The notes under the pieces: model-generated
Databases searched by the model: none
What the model saw: the letters and a program-made list of their open reading frames with translations, nothing else
What the model was told of the DNA's origin: nothing
Shown: piece by piece, positions 37,581 through 46,815 of the stretch
Numbering within the stretch: the stretch's first letter is position 1
How the letters are laid out: each line of letters starts with the position of its first letter
NCBI GenBank assembly: GCA_029776205.1
Contig: JAKOTQ010000043.1
Span: 1-64,000 of the forward strand
Reading direction: 5' to 3'
From: Bacillota bacterium
GTDB lineage: Bacteria > Bacillota > UBA4882 > UBA8346
Length of the DNA: 64,000 nucleotides
Made by a program: the position numbers and the translations under genes

Positions 37581-37630
37581 TTATTTAAGGAAAACGGTTG
37601 GCTTTTAGCCGATTCATGGTACTTAGGGGA

Positions 37631-37670
37631 TAGTCTGTACTGTGCGCTGTATACTGTGCACTATGTACTC
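37631..37670. repeat. Heptamer-period array R3
   Basis: TAGTCTG|TACTGTG|CGCTGTA|TACTGTG|CACTATG|TACTC. Confidence 0.75.
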
Positions 37671-37719
37671 GTTTTAAGGTATTTGCGTGTGTGAATCGTA
37701 AGTAAAGGAGAGATATAGG

Positions 37720-39009
37720 ATGAAAGACAATCAAGTTAACATTGGAATTCTAGGATTGGGGACTGTCGGTACCGGAGTTGCCCGGATTTTACTGGAGCAA
37801 AAGGAGTTATTACGGACTCGTTCCGGATTAACCTTCAATTTGACCGCGATCTCCGAATTGGATTGGAATCGGGATCGGGGGTTGGATTTAACCGGTGTTC
37901 ATTGTACCACTCAGGCTGACGAAGTGTTAAATGATCCGAATATCGATATTGTCGTAGAAACCATTGGCGGTTATGAACCGGCTTATACCTTCATCAGCCG
38001 GGCGTTACAAAATAAAAAACATGTGGTAACTGCCAATAAAGCCTTAATCGCCACCCGGGGTCGTGAACTCTTCAAATTGGCTGAAGAAAACGGGGTAGAT
38101 CTGCTTTTTGAAGCCAGCGTTGGTGGTGGTATTCCAATCATTAAAGGTCTTCGGGAAGGTTTGGTTGCCAACAGGATTAACAGTATCTATGGTATTTTGA
38201 ATGGTACGTCTAACTTTATCCTGTCCCGGATGCACCAGGATGAACTAGAGTTTGACCAGGCGTTGAAAGAGGCACAAGCGAAAGGGTTTGCTGAAGCAGA
38301 CCCGACCCTGGATATTAGCGGCGGAGATGCAGCTCATAAATTAACTATCCTAGCAACTCTCGCTTCTTCGGCTTTTGTCGATTATCATCAGTTGTCAGTC
38401 GAAGGGATTACCAATATTACCAAGTTAGATATCACTTTTGCAAAATCTTTTGGTTATACCATCAAATTGTTGGCCATTTATCGCGCCTTGGAGAACGGTT
38501 TGGATCTGCGGGTTCATCCCACCTTGGTTCCCAATAGTCATCTGTTGGCAGCGGTCAACAATGAATTGAACGCGGTCTTTGTGAATGGAGACTTTGTTGG
38601 AAATACCATGTTTTATGGCCCGGGTGCCGGAGAACGGCCTACTGCCAGCGCTATTGTCAGTGATATCGTGGATCTTTCCCGGAACTTGGATCAACACCTT
38701 ACCAATCGGGCTGTCCATTTGGACCGGGCAGCAGCAACCGTGCCGCTGACGGAGATCACCAACCGGTTTTATCTGCGATTCTTCACGCTGGATGCGCCGG
38801 GAATTCTCTCCAAAATCTCGGGTATCTTGGGTGAACACAACATTTCCATCGCTTCCATGGTTCAGCTGGAAACCCATGAACAGGACCACTATGTGCCGAT
38901 CGTGTTGTTGACCCATGAAGCTTCAGAACAGGCCATGGCCGAAGCCTTAGATAAAATCGGCAAGCTGGATTTTGTCCGGGATAACTACTTACGGCTGCGG
39001 CTGTTTTAA
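37720..39009 (+). CDS. hom: Homoserine dehydrogenase (with ACT domain)
   Basis: VNIGILGLGTVGTGVARILLEQKELLRTRSGL...ANKALIATRGRELF...GILNGTSNFILSRM; C-term ACT APGILSKISGILGEHNISIASMVQ. Confidence 0.97.
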   Translation: MKDNQVNIGILGLGTVGTGVARILLEQKELLRTRSGLTFNLTAISELDWNRDRGLDLTGVHCTTQADEVLNDPNIDIVVETIGGYEPAYTFISRALQNKKHVVTANKALIATRGRELFKLAEENGVDLLFEASVGGGIPIIKGLREGLVANRINSIYGILNGTSNFILSRMHQDELEFDQALKEAQAKGFAEADPTLDISGGDAAHKLTILATLASSAFVDYHQLSVEGITNITKLDITFAKSFGYTIKLLAIYRALENGLDLRVHPTLVPNSHLLAAVNNELNAVFVNGDFVGNTMFYGPGAGERPTASAIVSDIVDLSRNLDQHLTNRAVHLDRAAATVPLTEITNRFYLRFFTLDAPGILSKISGILGEHNISIASMVQLETHEQDHYVPIVLLTHEASEQAMAEALDKIGKLDFVRDNYLRLRLF

Positions 39010-39048
39010 TGGAATATAAATAGTAAATTGATAATAAATTAAAATAAA

Positions 39049-39090
39049 AAAGGGTTCTTGCTGAGCAACCAGTAAGAGCCCTTTCTTATA
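39049..39090 (+). terminator. Terminator of hom
   Basis: AAAGGGTTCTTGCTG agcaac CAGTAAGAGCCCTTT CTTATAT. Confidence 0.8.
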
Positions 39091-39174
39091 TAGTTTACAG
39101 ATGACAGTTAACAGTTGACAGTTCTTCCTTTTTAGGTTCACAGTACACAGTGGACAGTTAACACCCGAAGTGCG
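39091..39174. repeat. Heptamer-period array R4a
   Basis: TAGTTTA|CAGATGA|CAGTTAA|CAGTTGA|CAGTTCT...TCACAGT|ACACAGT|GGACAGT|TAACACC. Confidence 0.85.
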
Positions 39175-39256
39175 GGGGGCAGTGGCATTGAGAGTGTACA
39201 GCTATAAGTTTTAGCTGATTTCGTTAGTTTAGATAACCTGTTAATCAGAAACCACT

Positions 39257-39283
39257 GGTTAACTGTCAACTGTCGACTATTCA
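39257..39283. repeat. Heptamer-period array R4b, abutting udk stop codon
   Basis: GGTTAAC|TGTCAAC|TGTCGAC|TATTCA. Confidence 0.75.
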
Positions 39284-39913
39284 TCACGCCAAATCCCGCC
39301 GGTGTTTTTCCAAATGACGTTCGATTCTGGAAATTAAAAGGCTTAAAGCAACCCGGTTGTGGCCGCCTTCCGGGACGATGATATCGGCGTACCGCTTGGA
39401 AGGTTCGACGAAAGCTTCATGCATCGGTTTGACGGTGGAAAGGTATTGATTGCAGACGGAATCGAGGGTACGACCCCGTTCTTTAATATCCCGGATGATC
39501 CGCCGTAAGACACGGGTGTCGGCATCCGTATCGACGAAAATTTTAATATCAAAAATTTCCCGAAGTTCCGGGTTGGCCAAAATTAAAATTCCTTCCACGA
39601 TGATGACCGGTTTTGGAATGAGAACCTGAGTTTCCTTCGTTCGTAAGTGTTGAGAAAAGTCATAAACAGGGACATTGATGGTTCGTCCCTGACGGAGTTG
39701 GCGCAGATGCTCAAGGAGCAATTGGTCTTCAAATGCATCCGGATGGTCATAATTTTGCCTGGCCCGAATCTCCAATGGCAAGTGGCTATTGTCGACATAG
39801 TAAGAATCTTGAGAGATGAGAGCCACATTATCAGCGCCCAATTCCCGTTCCAGCGCTTTGGCTACGGTGGATTTTCCAGAGCCGGTGCCTCCGGCTATGC
39901 CTATAATCAACAT
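39284..39913 (-). CDS. udk: Uridine kinase
   Basis: MLIIGIAGGTGSGKSTVAKALERELG...ISQDSYYVDNSHLPLEIRARQNYDHPDAFE...VYDFSQHLRTKE. Confidence 0.95.
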   Translation of the reverse strand: MLIIGIAGGTGSGKSTVAKALERELGADNVALISQDSYYVDNSHLPLEIRARQNYDHPDAFEDQLLLEHLRQLRQGRTINVPVYDFSQHLRTKETQVLIPKPVIIVEGILILANPELREIFDIKIFVDTDADTRVLRRIIRDIKERGRTLDSVCNQYLSTVKPMHEAFVEPSKRYADIIVPEGGHNRVALSLLISRIERHLEKHRRDLA

Positions 39914-40115
39914 GATGGCCTCCTGTAATAAGTATCAGACCGTTTTGATTTAAGTGTAACATATTTTGAAGGATGATGCTATGTTCGGGATTTGCTTAAA
40001 TTGTGATGATCCGGATGGAATTCCTATTTTCCACCATAACTTTCAAACAGGGATTTTTTTGGGTTGTGTCGAACCTTTCATTTCATGAAAAAGGTTTATT
40101 TAGGAGGGATCGGGG

Positions 40116-41864
40116 TTGAACCGTAAACTGCTATATATCATTCTGGCTATCGTCGCCTTGATCATCGGCATCATCGGATATCTTTCGCTTTCAGGGCCGA
40201 ATCGTTCGGCATCACAATCCAAACCATTCAATGGGGGTCAGTTGACTTTACATATTTCGGAATTTCCGAAATCCTTTAATGCCTTTGTCAACAATGCAAC
40301 CGATGCGTCTCAGGTGTTCAATTTGGTTTATGCAACCTTGCTTGAACTTGATGACAATACATTGGAGTATAAACCGTTGATCGCGGAGTCATGTACGGTT
40401 TCTGACAATAAAAAAGAGTTTATTGTAAAGATTAATCCTGCAGCTTGTTGGTCGGACGGCACCCCGATTACCGCTGCGGATATCAAGTTTACCTATGATA
40501 CGATTATGAACCCGAACAATATGACTTCTGTGCTGCGGATCTATCTGGGACGCCTTAGCCCGCCAGAGATTATTGATGATCATACCGTGAAGTTTACAGC
40601 TCAAACCGTTCATTATAAAAATTTTGAAATGATCGCCGGGTTTAATGTCCTCCCGAAACATCTGATGGAAGGAAAAGACTTTAACAAGGCCTTCAATATG
40701 AGCCTTCCGGGCGGGAGCGGCCCATATGATCTGACCGAAGTGAAAGAAGGGCGGTATTATGTTCTGACCCGGAAGAAAAATTATTGGGCGGATCAGTTGC
40801 CCCATCGCAAAGGAACCTATAATTTCGAAAAAATTAAGTTTAAAGTGATGAGTGCCGATACAGCGTTTGAAGCTTTCAAACGTGGCGATTTTGATATTTA
40901 CGATGAAATCACCGCCAAGCGTTGGATGGAGGATACAAAAACTGAGCATTTCCAAAAGAACTGGATCGTCAAACAAAAGATTTACAATTATGCTCCCCGT
41001 GGCTTTCAGGGGTTGGCGCTGAATATGCGGAGACCTCTTTTCCAGGATTTGCGGGTCCGCACTGCCTTAGCCCATCTGCTGAACCGGGAACAGATTTTGG
41101 CCAAGATCATGTACAATGAATATCGGCCCTTATCTTCCTATTGGCCTTCGTTATATGAAAAGGGCGAGTCTTCCAATCCGGTTTTGGCTTATGATCCTCA
41201 GAAAGCCAAAGAATTACTGAAAGAAGCCGGATATAACCGTTTGGATCAGGATGGTGTTTTAGTTAACGATCAGGGGAAACGGTTGGAATTTTCTATATCT
41301 TATGTGCATCAAGACAGTGAACGCTTTTTGACCGTATTTGTTGAAGATTGTAAACGGGCCGGGATCAAAGTCAATCTTAAGCGTATGTCATGGGCAACGT
41401 TGATTAAGGATATGGAGAAGTATGATTTTGACACGGTCATGATCGCGTGGAGCGGAACGCTTTTCCCAGACCCCGAACAATTGTGGCATTCGAAACATGC
41501 GGATGAACTCGGGGGCAGCAATCTTTCTTATTATCGCAATCCGGAAGTGGACCGGTTGATCGACTCTCTTCCGTCTATCTTCGACGCAGAGGAACGGAAC
41601 CGAATCGTGAAACAAATTGATCGGATCATTGCGAAAGAGGTTCCTTACTTGTTGTTCTGGGAAGCGGATTATTCGCGGATTTTTTATAAAAACATTTTCG
41701 GCATGCCGAAAACGGTCTTTTCAAAATATACTTCAGGTATCATCAAATACTGGTGGTTTGATCCGGATAAAGCTGCCAAATACGAAAAGGCTGTGAAAGA
41801 ACGCACGGCATTACCGGCTGAACCGGTGGAGATCCGATATGACGAGGTAAGGAGCAAGTCATGA
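40116..41864 (+). CDS. Peptide ABC transporter substrate-binding protein (SBP_bac_5, YejA/AppA-like)
   Basis: FPKSFNAFVNNATDASQVFNLVYATLLELDDNTLEYKPLIAESCTVSDNKKEFIVKINPAACWSDGTPITAADIKFTYDTIMNPNN. Confidence 0.92.
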   Translation: MNRKLLYIILAIVALIIGIIGYLSLSGPNRSASQSKPFNGGQLTLHISEFPKSFNAFVNNATDASQVFNLVYATLLELDDNTLEYKPLIAESCTVSDNKKEFIVKINPAACWSDGTPITAADIKFTYDTIMNPNNMTSVLRIYLGRLSPPEIIDDHTVKFTAQTVHYKNFEMIAGFNVLPKHLMEGKDFNKAFNMSLPGGSGPYDLTEVKEGRYYVLTRKKNYWADQLPHRKGTYNFEKIKFKVMSADTAFEAFKRGDFDIYDEITAKRWMEDTKTEHFQKNWIVKQKIYNYAPRGFQGLALNMRRPLFQDLRVRTALAHLLNREQILAKIMYNEYRPLSSYWPSLYEKGESSNPVLAYDPQKAKELLKEAGYNRLDQDGVLVNDQGKRLEFSISYVHQDSERFLTVFVEDCKRAGIKVNLKRMSWATLIKDMEKYDFDTVMIAWSGTLFPDPEQLWHSKHADELGGSNLSYYRNPEVDRLIDSLPSIFDAEERNRIVKQIDRIIAKEVPYLLFWEADYSRIFYKNIFGMPKTVFSKYTSGIIKYWWFDPDKAAKYEKAVKERTALPAEPVEIRYDEVRSKS

Positions 41865-42886
41865 CATCTTATTTTCTCAAACGTATTTTACTGATTATTC
41901 CGACGCTCATCGGAATAACCATCGTGTGCTTCCTGATCATGCAGATGGTTCCCGGCGGACCGGTGGAACAAGCCATCCAAAAAATGAAGATGGCCGTTCA
42001 AACCGAAGGCGGAGCCGTCGGTGGAACGCTGCAATCGGCTATCAGTGAAACGGAACTTGAGAATATTAAGCGGTACTATGGATTTGACCAACCGGTGATG
42101 GTGCGTTATTGGAACTGGCTTCGGAAGCTGATCCGTTTAGACTTTGGGACTTCTTATACCTATGAGAAACCGGTGTTGGAAGTGATCGCTAGCCGGATTC
42201 CCATCTCATTGACCTTTGGGCTTACCGGGCTTTTTCTGACCTATCTCGTTTGCATTCCGCTTGGGATTCAAAAGGCATTACGGCATAACGAACCCTTCGA
42301 CCATTGGAGCAGTATTCTGATCTTTCTGGGGTATTCTATCCCGGCTTTTGCGTTGGCAGTCATTTTAATCGTTCTTTTCGGAGGCGGCAGCTTTCTCAAT
42401 CTTTTTCCTGTGGCCGGTGTGGTTTCCGATAATTTCGAAGACCTTTCCCTGGTGGGGAAGATCATCGATTATGCCCATCATATGTTTTTGCCCATCGTCT
42501 GTTATACCATTGGCGGGTTTGCTTCATTGACATTGTTAATGAAGAATTCCCTGATGGAACAGTTGAATCAAGATTATATCCGGACAGCTCTGGCTAAAGG
42601 GTTAAGTTATCAGCAAGCTGTATTCCGGCATGGGCTTCGGAATGCATTAATCCCCATTGCCACCAATATTGGGATGATCATCGGCGTGGTATTGTCGGGC
42701 GCATTGTTGATCGAAACGGTATTTACCATTGACGGGATGGGCCTTTTGGGATATCAGGCCATCGTCAACCGGGATTATCCTGTAGCTCTGGGGTTAACCG
42801 TCATTTCCAGCGTGTTGATGTTGGTCGGCCGGGTTATCTCCGACTTCTGCCTGATGCTGGTGGATCCAAGAGTGAAATTTCGATAA
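41861..42886 (+). CDS. ABC transporter permease, YejB-like
   Basis: MTSYFLKRILLIIPTLIGITIVCFLIMQMVPGGPVEQAIQKMK...ISETELENIKRYYGFDQPVMVRYWNWLRKLIRLDFGTSYTYEKPVLEVI. Confidence 0.92.
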   Translation: MTSYFLKRILLIIPTLIGITIVCFLIMQMVPGGPVEQAIQKMKMAVQTEGGAVGGTLQSAISETELENIKRYYGFDQPVMVRYWNWLRKLIRLDFGTSYTYEKPVLEVIASRIPISLTFGLTGLFLTYLVCIPLGIQKALRHNEPFDHWSSILIFLGYSIPAFALAVILIVLFGGGSFLNLFPVAGVVSDNFEDLSLVGKIIDYAHHMFLPIVCYTIGGFASLTLLMKNSLMEQLNQDYIRTALAKGLSYQQAVFRHGLRNALIPIATNIGMIIGVVLSGALLIETVFTIDGMGLLGYQAIVNRDYPVALGLTVISSVLMLVGRVISDFCLMLVDPRVKFR

Positions 42887-42902
42887 GCGATAATAGGAAA
42901 AA

Positions 42903-43091
42903 GAGTTGACAGTGGACAGTTTACAGTTGACGGTTTTTGATTCGGGTTCCCAGCACACAGTTCACAGAGCACAGTTTAGGCATGGGGCATGAGTTTTCTT
43001 CTGACTTCTGACTTTTGTCTTCAGAATTCTGTCTTCTAACCTTACCCTACCTAACTGCCTACTGTCCCCAACTGTAAACTGTAAACTAATT
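42903..43091. repeat. Heptamer-period array R5 (largest, composite) within transporter operon
   Basis: From 42951: CAGCACA|CAGTTCA|CAGAGCA|CAGTTTA|GGCATGG|GGCATGA|GTTTTCT|TCTGACT|TCTGACT|TTTGTCT|TCAGAAT|TCTGTCT|TCTAACC|TTACCCT|ACCTAAC|TGCCTAC|TGTCCCC|AACTGTA|AACTGTA|AACTAAT. Confidence 0.88.
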
Positions 43092-43107
43092 TTCGGAGGG
43101 TACAATC

Positions 43108-44148
43108 TTGTTTTTGCGTTTGTCACCGATTACCCGAAGGCGTCTTGAAAAATTTAAACGGATGAAACGGGCGTACTATTCTTTTTGGATTCTGATGATC
43201 TTGTATGTGTTGTCATTGGGGGCTGATTTTATTGCCAATGACAAGCCTCTGCTTGTACGCTATGAGGGGAAGTTTTACTTTCCGATTCTCCGGTTTTATG
43301 ACGGCAGCCATTTTGGCCTGAGTGCGTCGGAGATCCCCAATTATAAAGAATTAAATCGTTCACCGGCCTTTCAGAAGCAGGGGAATATGATGATTTTCCC
43401 GATTATCCCCTATGGACCCAACGAGTCTCTCCTGGATTTGGAGGGGAATCCTCCGACGCCGCCTACCTGGCGCAATCTGTTCGGAACCGATGACCGGGGA
43501 CGGGATATTCTAACCCGGTTGATCTACGGATTCCGGATCAGTTTCAGCTTCGCCCTGTTTATCACGGTATGTAGTATGGCGGTGGGGATTGTCATCGGAG
43601 CCCTCCAAGGATACCTAGGCGGCGTGTTTGATCTTTTGATGCAACGGGTTATTGAGATTTTTTCGACATTGCCCTTTTTGTATATCGTTATTATCATCGG
43701 AAGCTCACTGGGGACCGGTTTTTTAATACTGCTGCTTGTATTTGTGATCTTTGAATGGATCGGTATTTCTTATTATATTCGTTCTGAGTTTTTAAAACTG
43801 CGGGAGATTCAGTATGTGGAGGCAGCCCGGGCATTAGGAGTCAGCGGGTGGAAGATAATGTTTCGTCATATGTTGCCCAATGCATTAACGCCGATCATTA
43901 CATTTCTCCCCTTCAGCCTGATTGGAGCCATATCATCGTTGTCAGCCTTGGATTTCCTGGGATTTGGGCTGCCGGCGCCGACTCCCAGCTGGGGAGAATT
44001 GATGCATCAAGGGTTGGGAAACATCTTTTCCTATTGGATTTCCCTTTATCCGGTGCTCGCCTTGTTCGGAGTATTGTTATTGATTGCGTTTATCGGCGAA
44101 GGGGTGCGCGATGCCTTTGACCCCAAAGAATATCAAAGGATGGAGTAA
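43108..44148 (+). CDS. ABC transporter permease, YejE/DppC-like
   Basis: LFGTDDRGRDILTRLIYGFRISFSFALFITVCSMAVGIVIGALQGYLGG...YVEAARALGVSGWKIMFRHMLPNALTPIITF. Confidence 0.92.
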   Translation: MFLRLSPITRRRLEKFKRMKRAYYSFWILMILYVLSLGADFIANDKPLLVRYEGKFYFPILRFYDGSHFGLSASEIPNYKELNRSPAFQKQGNMMIFPIIPYGPNESLLDLEGNPPTPPTWRNLFGTDDRGRDILTRLIYGFRISFSFALFITVCSMAVGIVIGALQGYLGGVFDLLMQRVIEIFSTLPFLYIVIIIGSSLGTGFLILLLVFVIFEWIGISYYIRSEFLKLREIQYVEAARALGVSGWKIMFRHMLPNALTPIITFLPFSLIGAISSLSALDFLGFGLPAPTPSWGELMHQGLGNIFSYWISLYPVLALFGVLLLIAFIGEGVRDAFDPKEYQRME

Positions 44149-44149
44149 C

Positions 44150-45112
44150 ATGATGAAACCCCTGATTCAGGTGGAAGATCTCAAGATCCTTTTTGAAACA
44201 GGTACTCAAACCATTCATGCTGTAAACGGCGTATCATTTGATATAATGCCCGGTGAAACCTTTGGTCTGGTTGGAGAATCGGGATGCGGAAAGTCAGTAA
44301 CGGCGCTGTCCTTGATGCGGCTGGTTCCGTCGCCTCCGGGAAAGATCGTTTCCGGCCGGATCCTCTGGGAAGGCCGGGACCTTTTATCCATGACTGTACC
44401 GGAACTGATCCGGCTGCGCGGTAGAGAAATCGGGATGATTTTTCAGGAACCGATGAGCAGTTTTAATCCGGTTCAAACCATTGGGTCCCAGATCGCTGAA
44501 GTGTTGGCCATTCATGAAAAGATGCCGCCGAAAGCGGCTCGGGATAGGGTGGTGGAGATCCTTACGAAAGTCGGGTTCAATAATCCTTCCCGTCAGTTTG
44601 ATGCCTATCCTCATCAGCTCTCGGGAGGCATGCGACAGCGGGCAATGATCGCTATGGCTCTAATCTGTCGTCCGAAACTGCTGATCGCCGATGAACCGAC
44701 TACTGCTTTGGATGTGACCATCCAGGCTCAAATTTTAGAATTACTTCGCCAATTGCAAGAAGAAACCGGGATGGCGATTCTGATGATTACCCACAATTTG
44801 GGAATAGTTGCTGAAATGGCCGACCGGGTAGCAGTGATGTACGGCGGAAAATTGGTGGAGATGGCTCCGGTCCGCTCGTTATTTCACGAAGCGCGTCATC
44901 CGTATACAGTAGGGTTGTTAAAATCAATTCCCGGATACGACAAAACCGGGGAGCTTTATGCGATACCCGGCCAAATTCCGGATATGGCGGAGTTACCTTC
45001 CGGATGTTTGTTTGCGCCGCGGTGTGAACGTGCCAAGGATATTTGCAGGAATCGCTGTCCGGAGTTGAAAGAAGTCGTTCCCGGACACCAGGCGTCGTGT
45101 TGGCTATATTGA
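44150..45112 (+). CDS. Oligopeptide ABC transporter ATPase (DppD-like)
   Basis: [28 protein letters not shown]...[21 protein letters not shown]...[45 protein letters not shown]. Confidence 0.95.
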   Translation: MMKPLIQVEDLKILFETGTQTIHAVNGVSFDIMPGETFGLVGESGCGKSVTALSLMRLVPSPPGKIVSGRILWEGRDLLSMTVPELIRLRGREIGMIFQEPMSSFNPVQTIGSQIAEVLAIHEKMPPKAARDRVVEILTKVGFNNPSRQFDAYPHQLSGGMRQRAMIAMALICRPKLLIADEPTTALDVTIQAQILELLRQLQEETGMAILMITHNLGIVAEMADRVAVMYGGKLVEMAPVRSLFHEARHPYTVGLLKSIPGYDKTGELYAIPGQIPDMAELPSGCLFAPRCERAKDICRNRCPELKEVVPGHQASCWLY

Positions 45113-45133
45113 TGATTGGGAGAGAGGCTGAAA

Positions 45134-46090
45134 ATGCCGTTATTAGAAGTTCATGAATTAACGAAATGTTTCCCGGTCCAAACGGGGTTCTGGAAGAAAA
45201 ATTCTATGAAGGTCCGAGCTGTCGATCGGGTCAGTTTGGACGTGAATGCTGGCGAAACTGTAGGGTTGGTGGGGGAGTCCGGGTGCGGGAAGACCACCCT
45301 TGGCCGGGCGGTTCTCCGGTTGATTGAGCCGGATAGCGGATCCATCATCTTTGACGGGATTTCTCTTACCGATCTGTCTCAAGCACAGCTTCGAAAGATC
45401 CGTCCTCGGTTGCAAATCGTTTTTCAGGATCCCTTCTCATCCCTAAATCCCCGGATGGTGGTTTTAGACCAGGTGGGAGAAGGCCTTTCGGAACATGGTT
45501 TTGTCAAAAGTAGACGGGAAAAGGAAGAACGGGTCGTTCAACTGTTGGAACAGGTAGGGCTCTCGGCTGACCATCTTTATCGGTATCCTCATGAGTTTTC
45601 CGGCGGGCAGCGCCAGCGCATTGCAATTGCCAGAGCCATCTCCCTCAACCCGGATCTGGTGGTCTGCGATGAAGCTGTATCTGCATTGGACGTTTCGGTA
45701 CAGGCTCAGATCATAAATCTGCTTCGGGAGTTGCAGCAACGTTTAAATATCGCTTATCTTTTCATCTCCCACGACTTGACCGTAGTCAAATATATTTCCC
45801 AGCGGATTGCAGTGATGTATCTCGGGCGGATCGTGGAATTTGGGACGACACAGGAACTTTTTGACGATCCCCGGCATCCTTATACGGAGGCCTTGTTATC
45901 GGCAATTCCGGTCCTCGATCCGGAGGCCCGGAAAAAACGGATCGTGCTTACGGGGGAAGTCAACCCGATGGGAACAGGACAAGGGTGTCCTTTTGCACCG
46001 CGCTGTCCGAAAGCATTGCCTCAATGCCATCACGAGGAACCACCCCTCCAATGGGCGTCGGATACCCATTGGTTTCGGTGTTTTCTATAA
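45134..46090 (+). CDS. Oligopeptide ABC transporter ATPase (DppF/OppF-like)
   Basis: [36 protein letters not shown]...[49 protein letters not shown]. Confidence 0.95.
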   Translation: MPLLEVHELTKCFPVQTGFWKKNSMKVRAVDRVSLDVNAGETVGLVGESGCGKTTLGRAVLRLIEPDSGSIIFDGISLTDLSQAQLRKIRPRLQIVFQDPFSSLNPRMVVLDQVGEGLSEHGFVKSRREKEERVVQLLEQVGLSADHLYRYPHEFSGGQRQRIAIARAISLNPDLVVCDEAVSALDVSVQAQIINLLRELQQRLNIAYLFISHDLTVVKYISQRIAVMYLGRIVEFGTTQELFDDPRHPYTEALLSAIPVLDPEARKKRIVLTGEVNPMGTGQGCPFAPRCPKALPQCHHEEPPLQWASDTHWFRCFL

Positions 46091-46125
46091 ATCATGTTTT
46101 ACATTATCGAAAGGGAACGTGGATA

Positions 46126-46653
46126 ATGCATTCATGGATTTTAAACATGATTGATTGGGCGTTACGGCCGGAACGGGCTTATCAATATCAGGATGTTCGG
46201 ATTGAAGGATTTCGGTTGATCGCGAACAAAAGCCAACAACGGTCTGCCGGTTTGCTGGTGGAGGAAAAAGGTCCCACGGAGAGGATCCGGGGATTTGGAT
46301 TGAGTCCTATTAAGCCCTATCGCGATTACTATGGAGGATTAACCCTTATTACCCAGCTTTTACCGGAGCCTATTCCGGTTCGGTTTGCCATCGGGTACAC
46401 CTTTCATACCAAGGTCGTAACGGTTGACGATATGTCCAATTTTGGCTGGCTTCGTTTAGCGACAGTCCGTCCGGATTGGCTGTATCCGAATCTATCCGAT
46501 CAAAAGCAATTGCTTGGGTATTTGCTTGAACATTCCAAGAAACCTGCATTTTATGTGACTCGTGTTTATCATTATTTTCAATTTGATCTCTATCAGACTT
46601 TGGTATCCCAAATTATTGCAATGGAAGCAAAAAATGAATGTAACGACAAGTAA
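46126..46653 (+). CDS. Hypothetical protein downstream of transporter operon
   Basis: ATG 46126 (MHSWILNMIDWALRPERAYQYQDVRIEGFRLIANKSQQRSAGLLVEEK...), SD AAAGGGAACG, followed by own terminator. Confidence 0.55.
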   Translation: MHSWILNMIDWALRPERAYQYQDVRIEGFRLIANKSQQRSAGLLVEEKGPTERIRGFGLSPIKPYRDYYGGLTLITQLLPEPIPVRFAIGYTFHTKVVTVDDMSNFGWLRLATVRPDWLYPNLSDQKQLLGYLLEHSKKPAFYVTRVYHYFQFDLYQTLVSQIIAMEAKNECNDK

Positions 46654-46673
46654 TGGACGTTTCTTTTTATGGT

Positions 46674-46703
46674 ACCAACAATCCTTTCGATTGTTGGTTT
46701 TTG
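46674..46703 (+). terminator. Rho-independent terminator
   Basis: ACCAACAATC ctttc GATTGTTGGT TTTTG. Confidence 0.85.
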
Positions 46704-46815
46704 ATTTTCCTGTAATTTTCGACAAAATTTTAGCAGGTTCGTAGGAAATTAGAAAAAGATGTGCTATCATCAATAATGTGTTTTGAGCAGGTATAAGAAG
46801 GGTTGGGTTTCGCCG

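Noticed and set aside
39091-39283. CRISPR-like array
   Set aside because: Units are ~7 bp and degenerate with no spacer/repeat alternation and no cas genes in the window
40073-40097. AACCTTT...AAAGGTT inverted repeat upstream of the binding-protein gene as an operator
   Set aside because: Short, AT-rich and without independent support; could be chance
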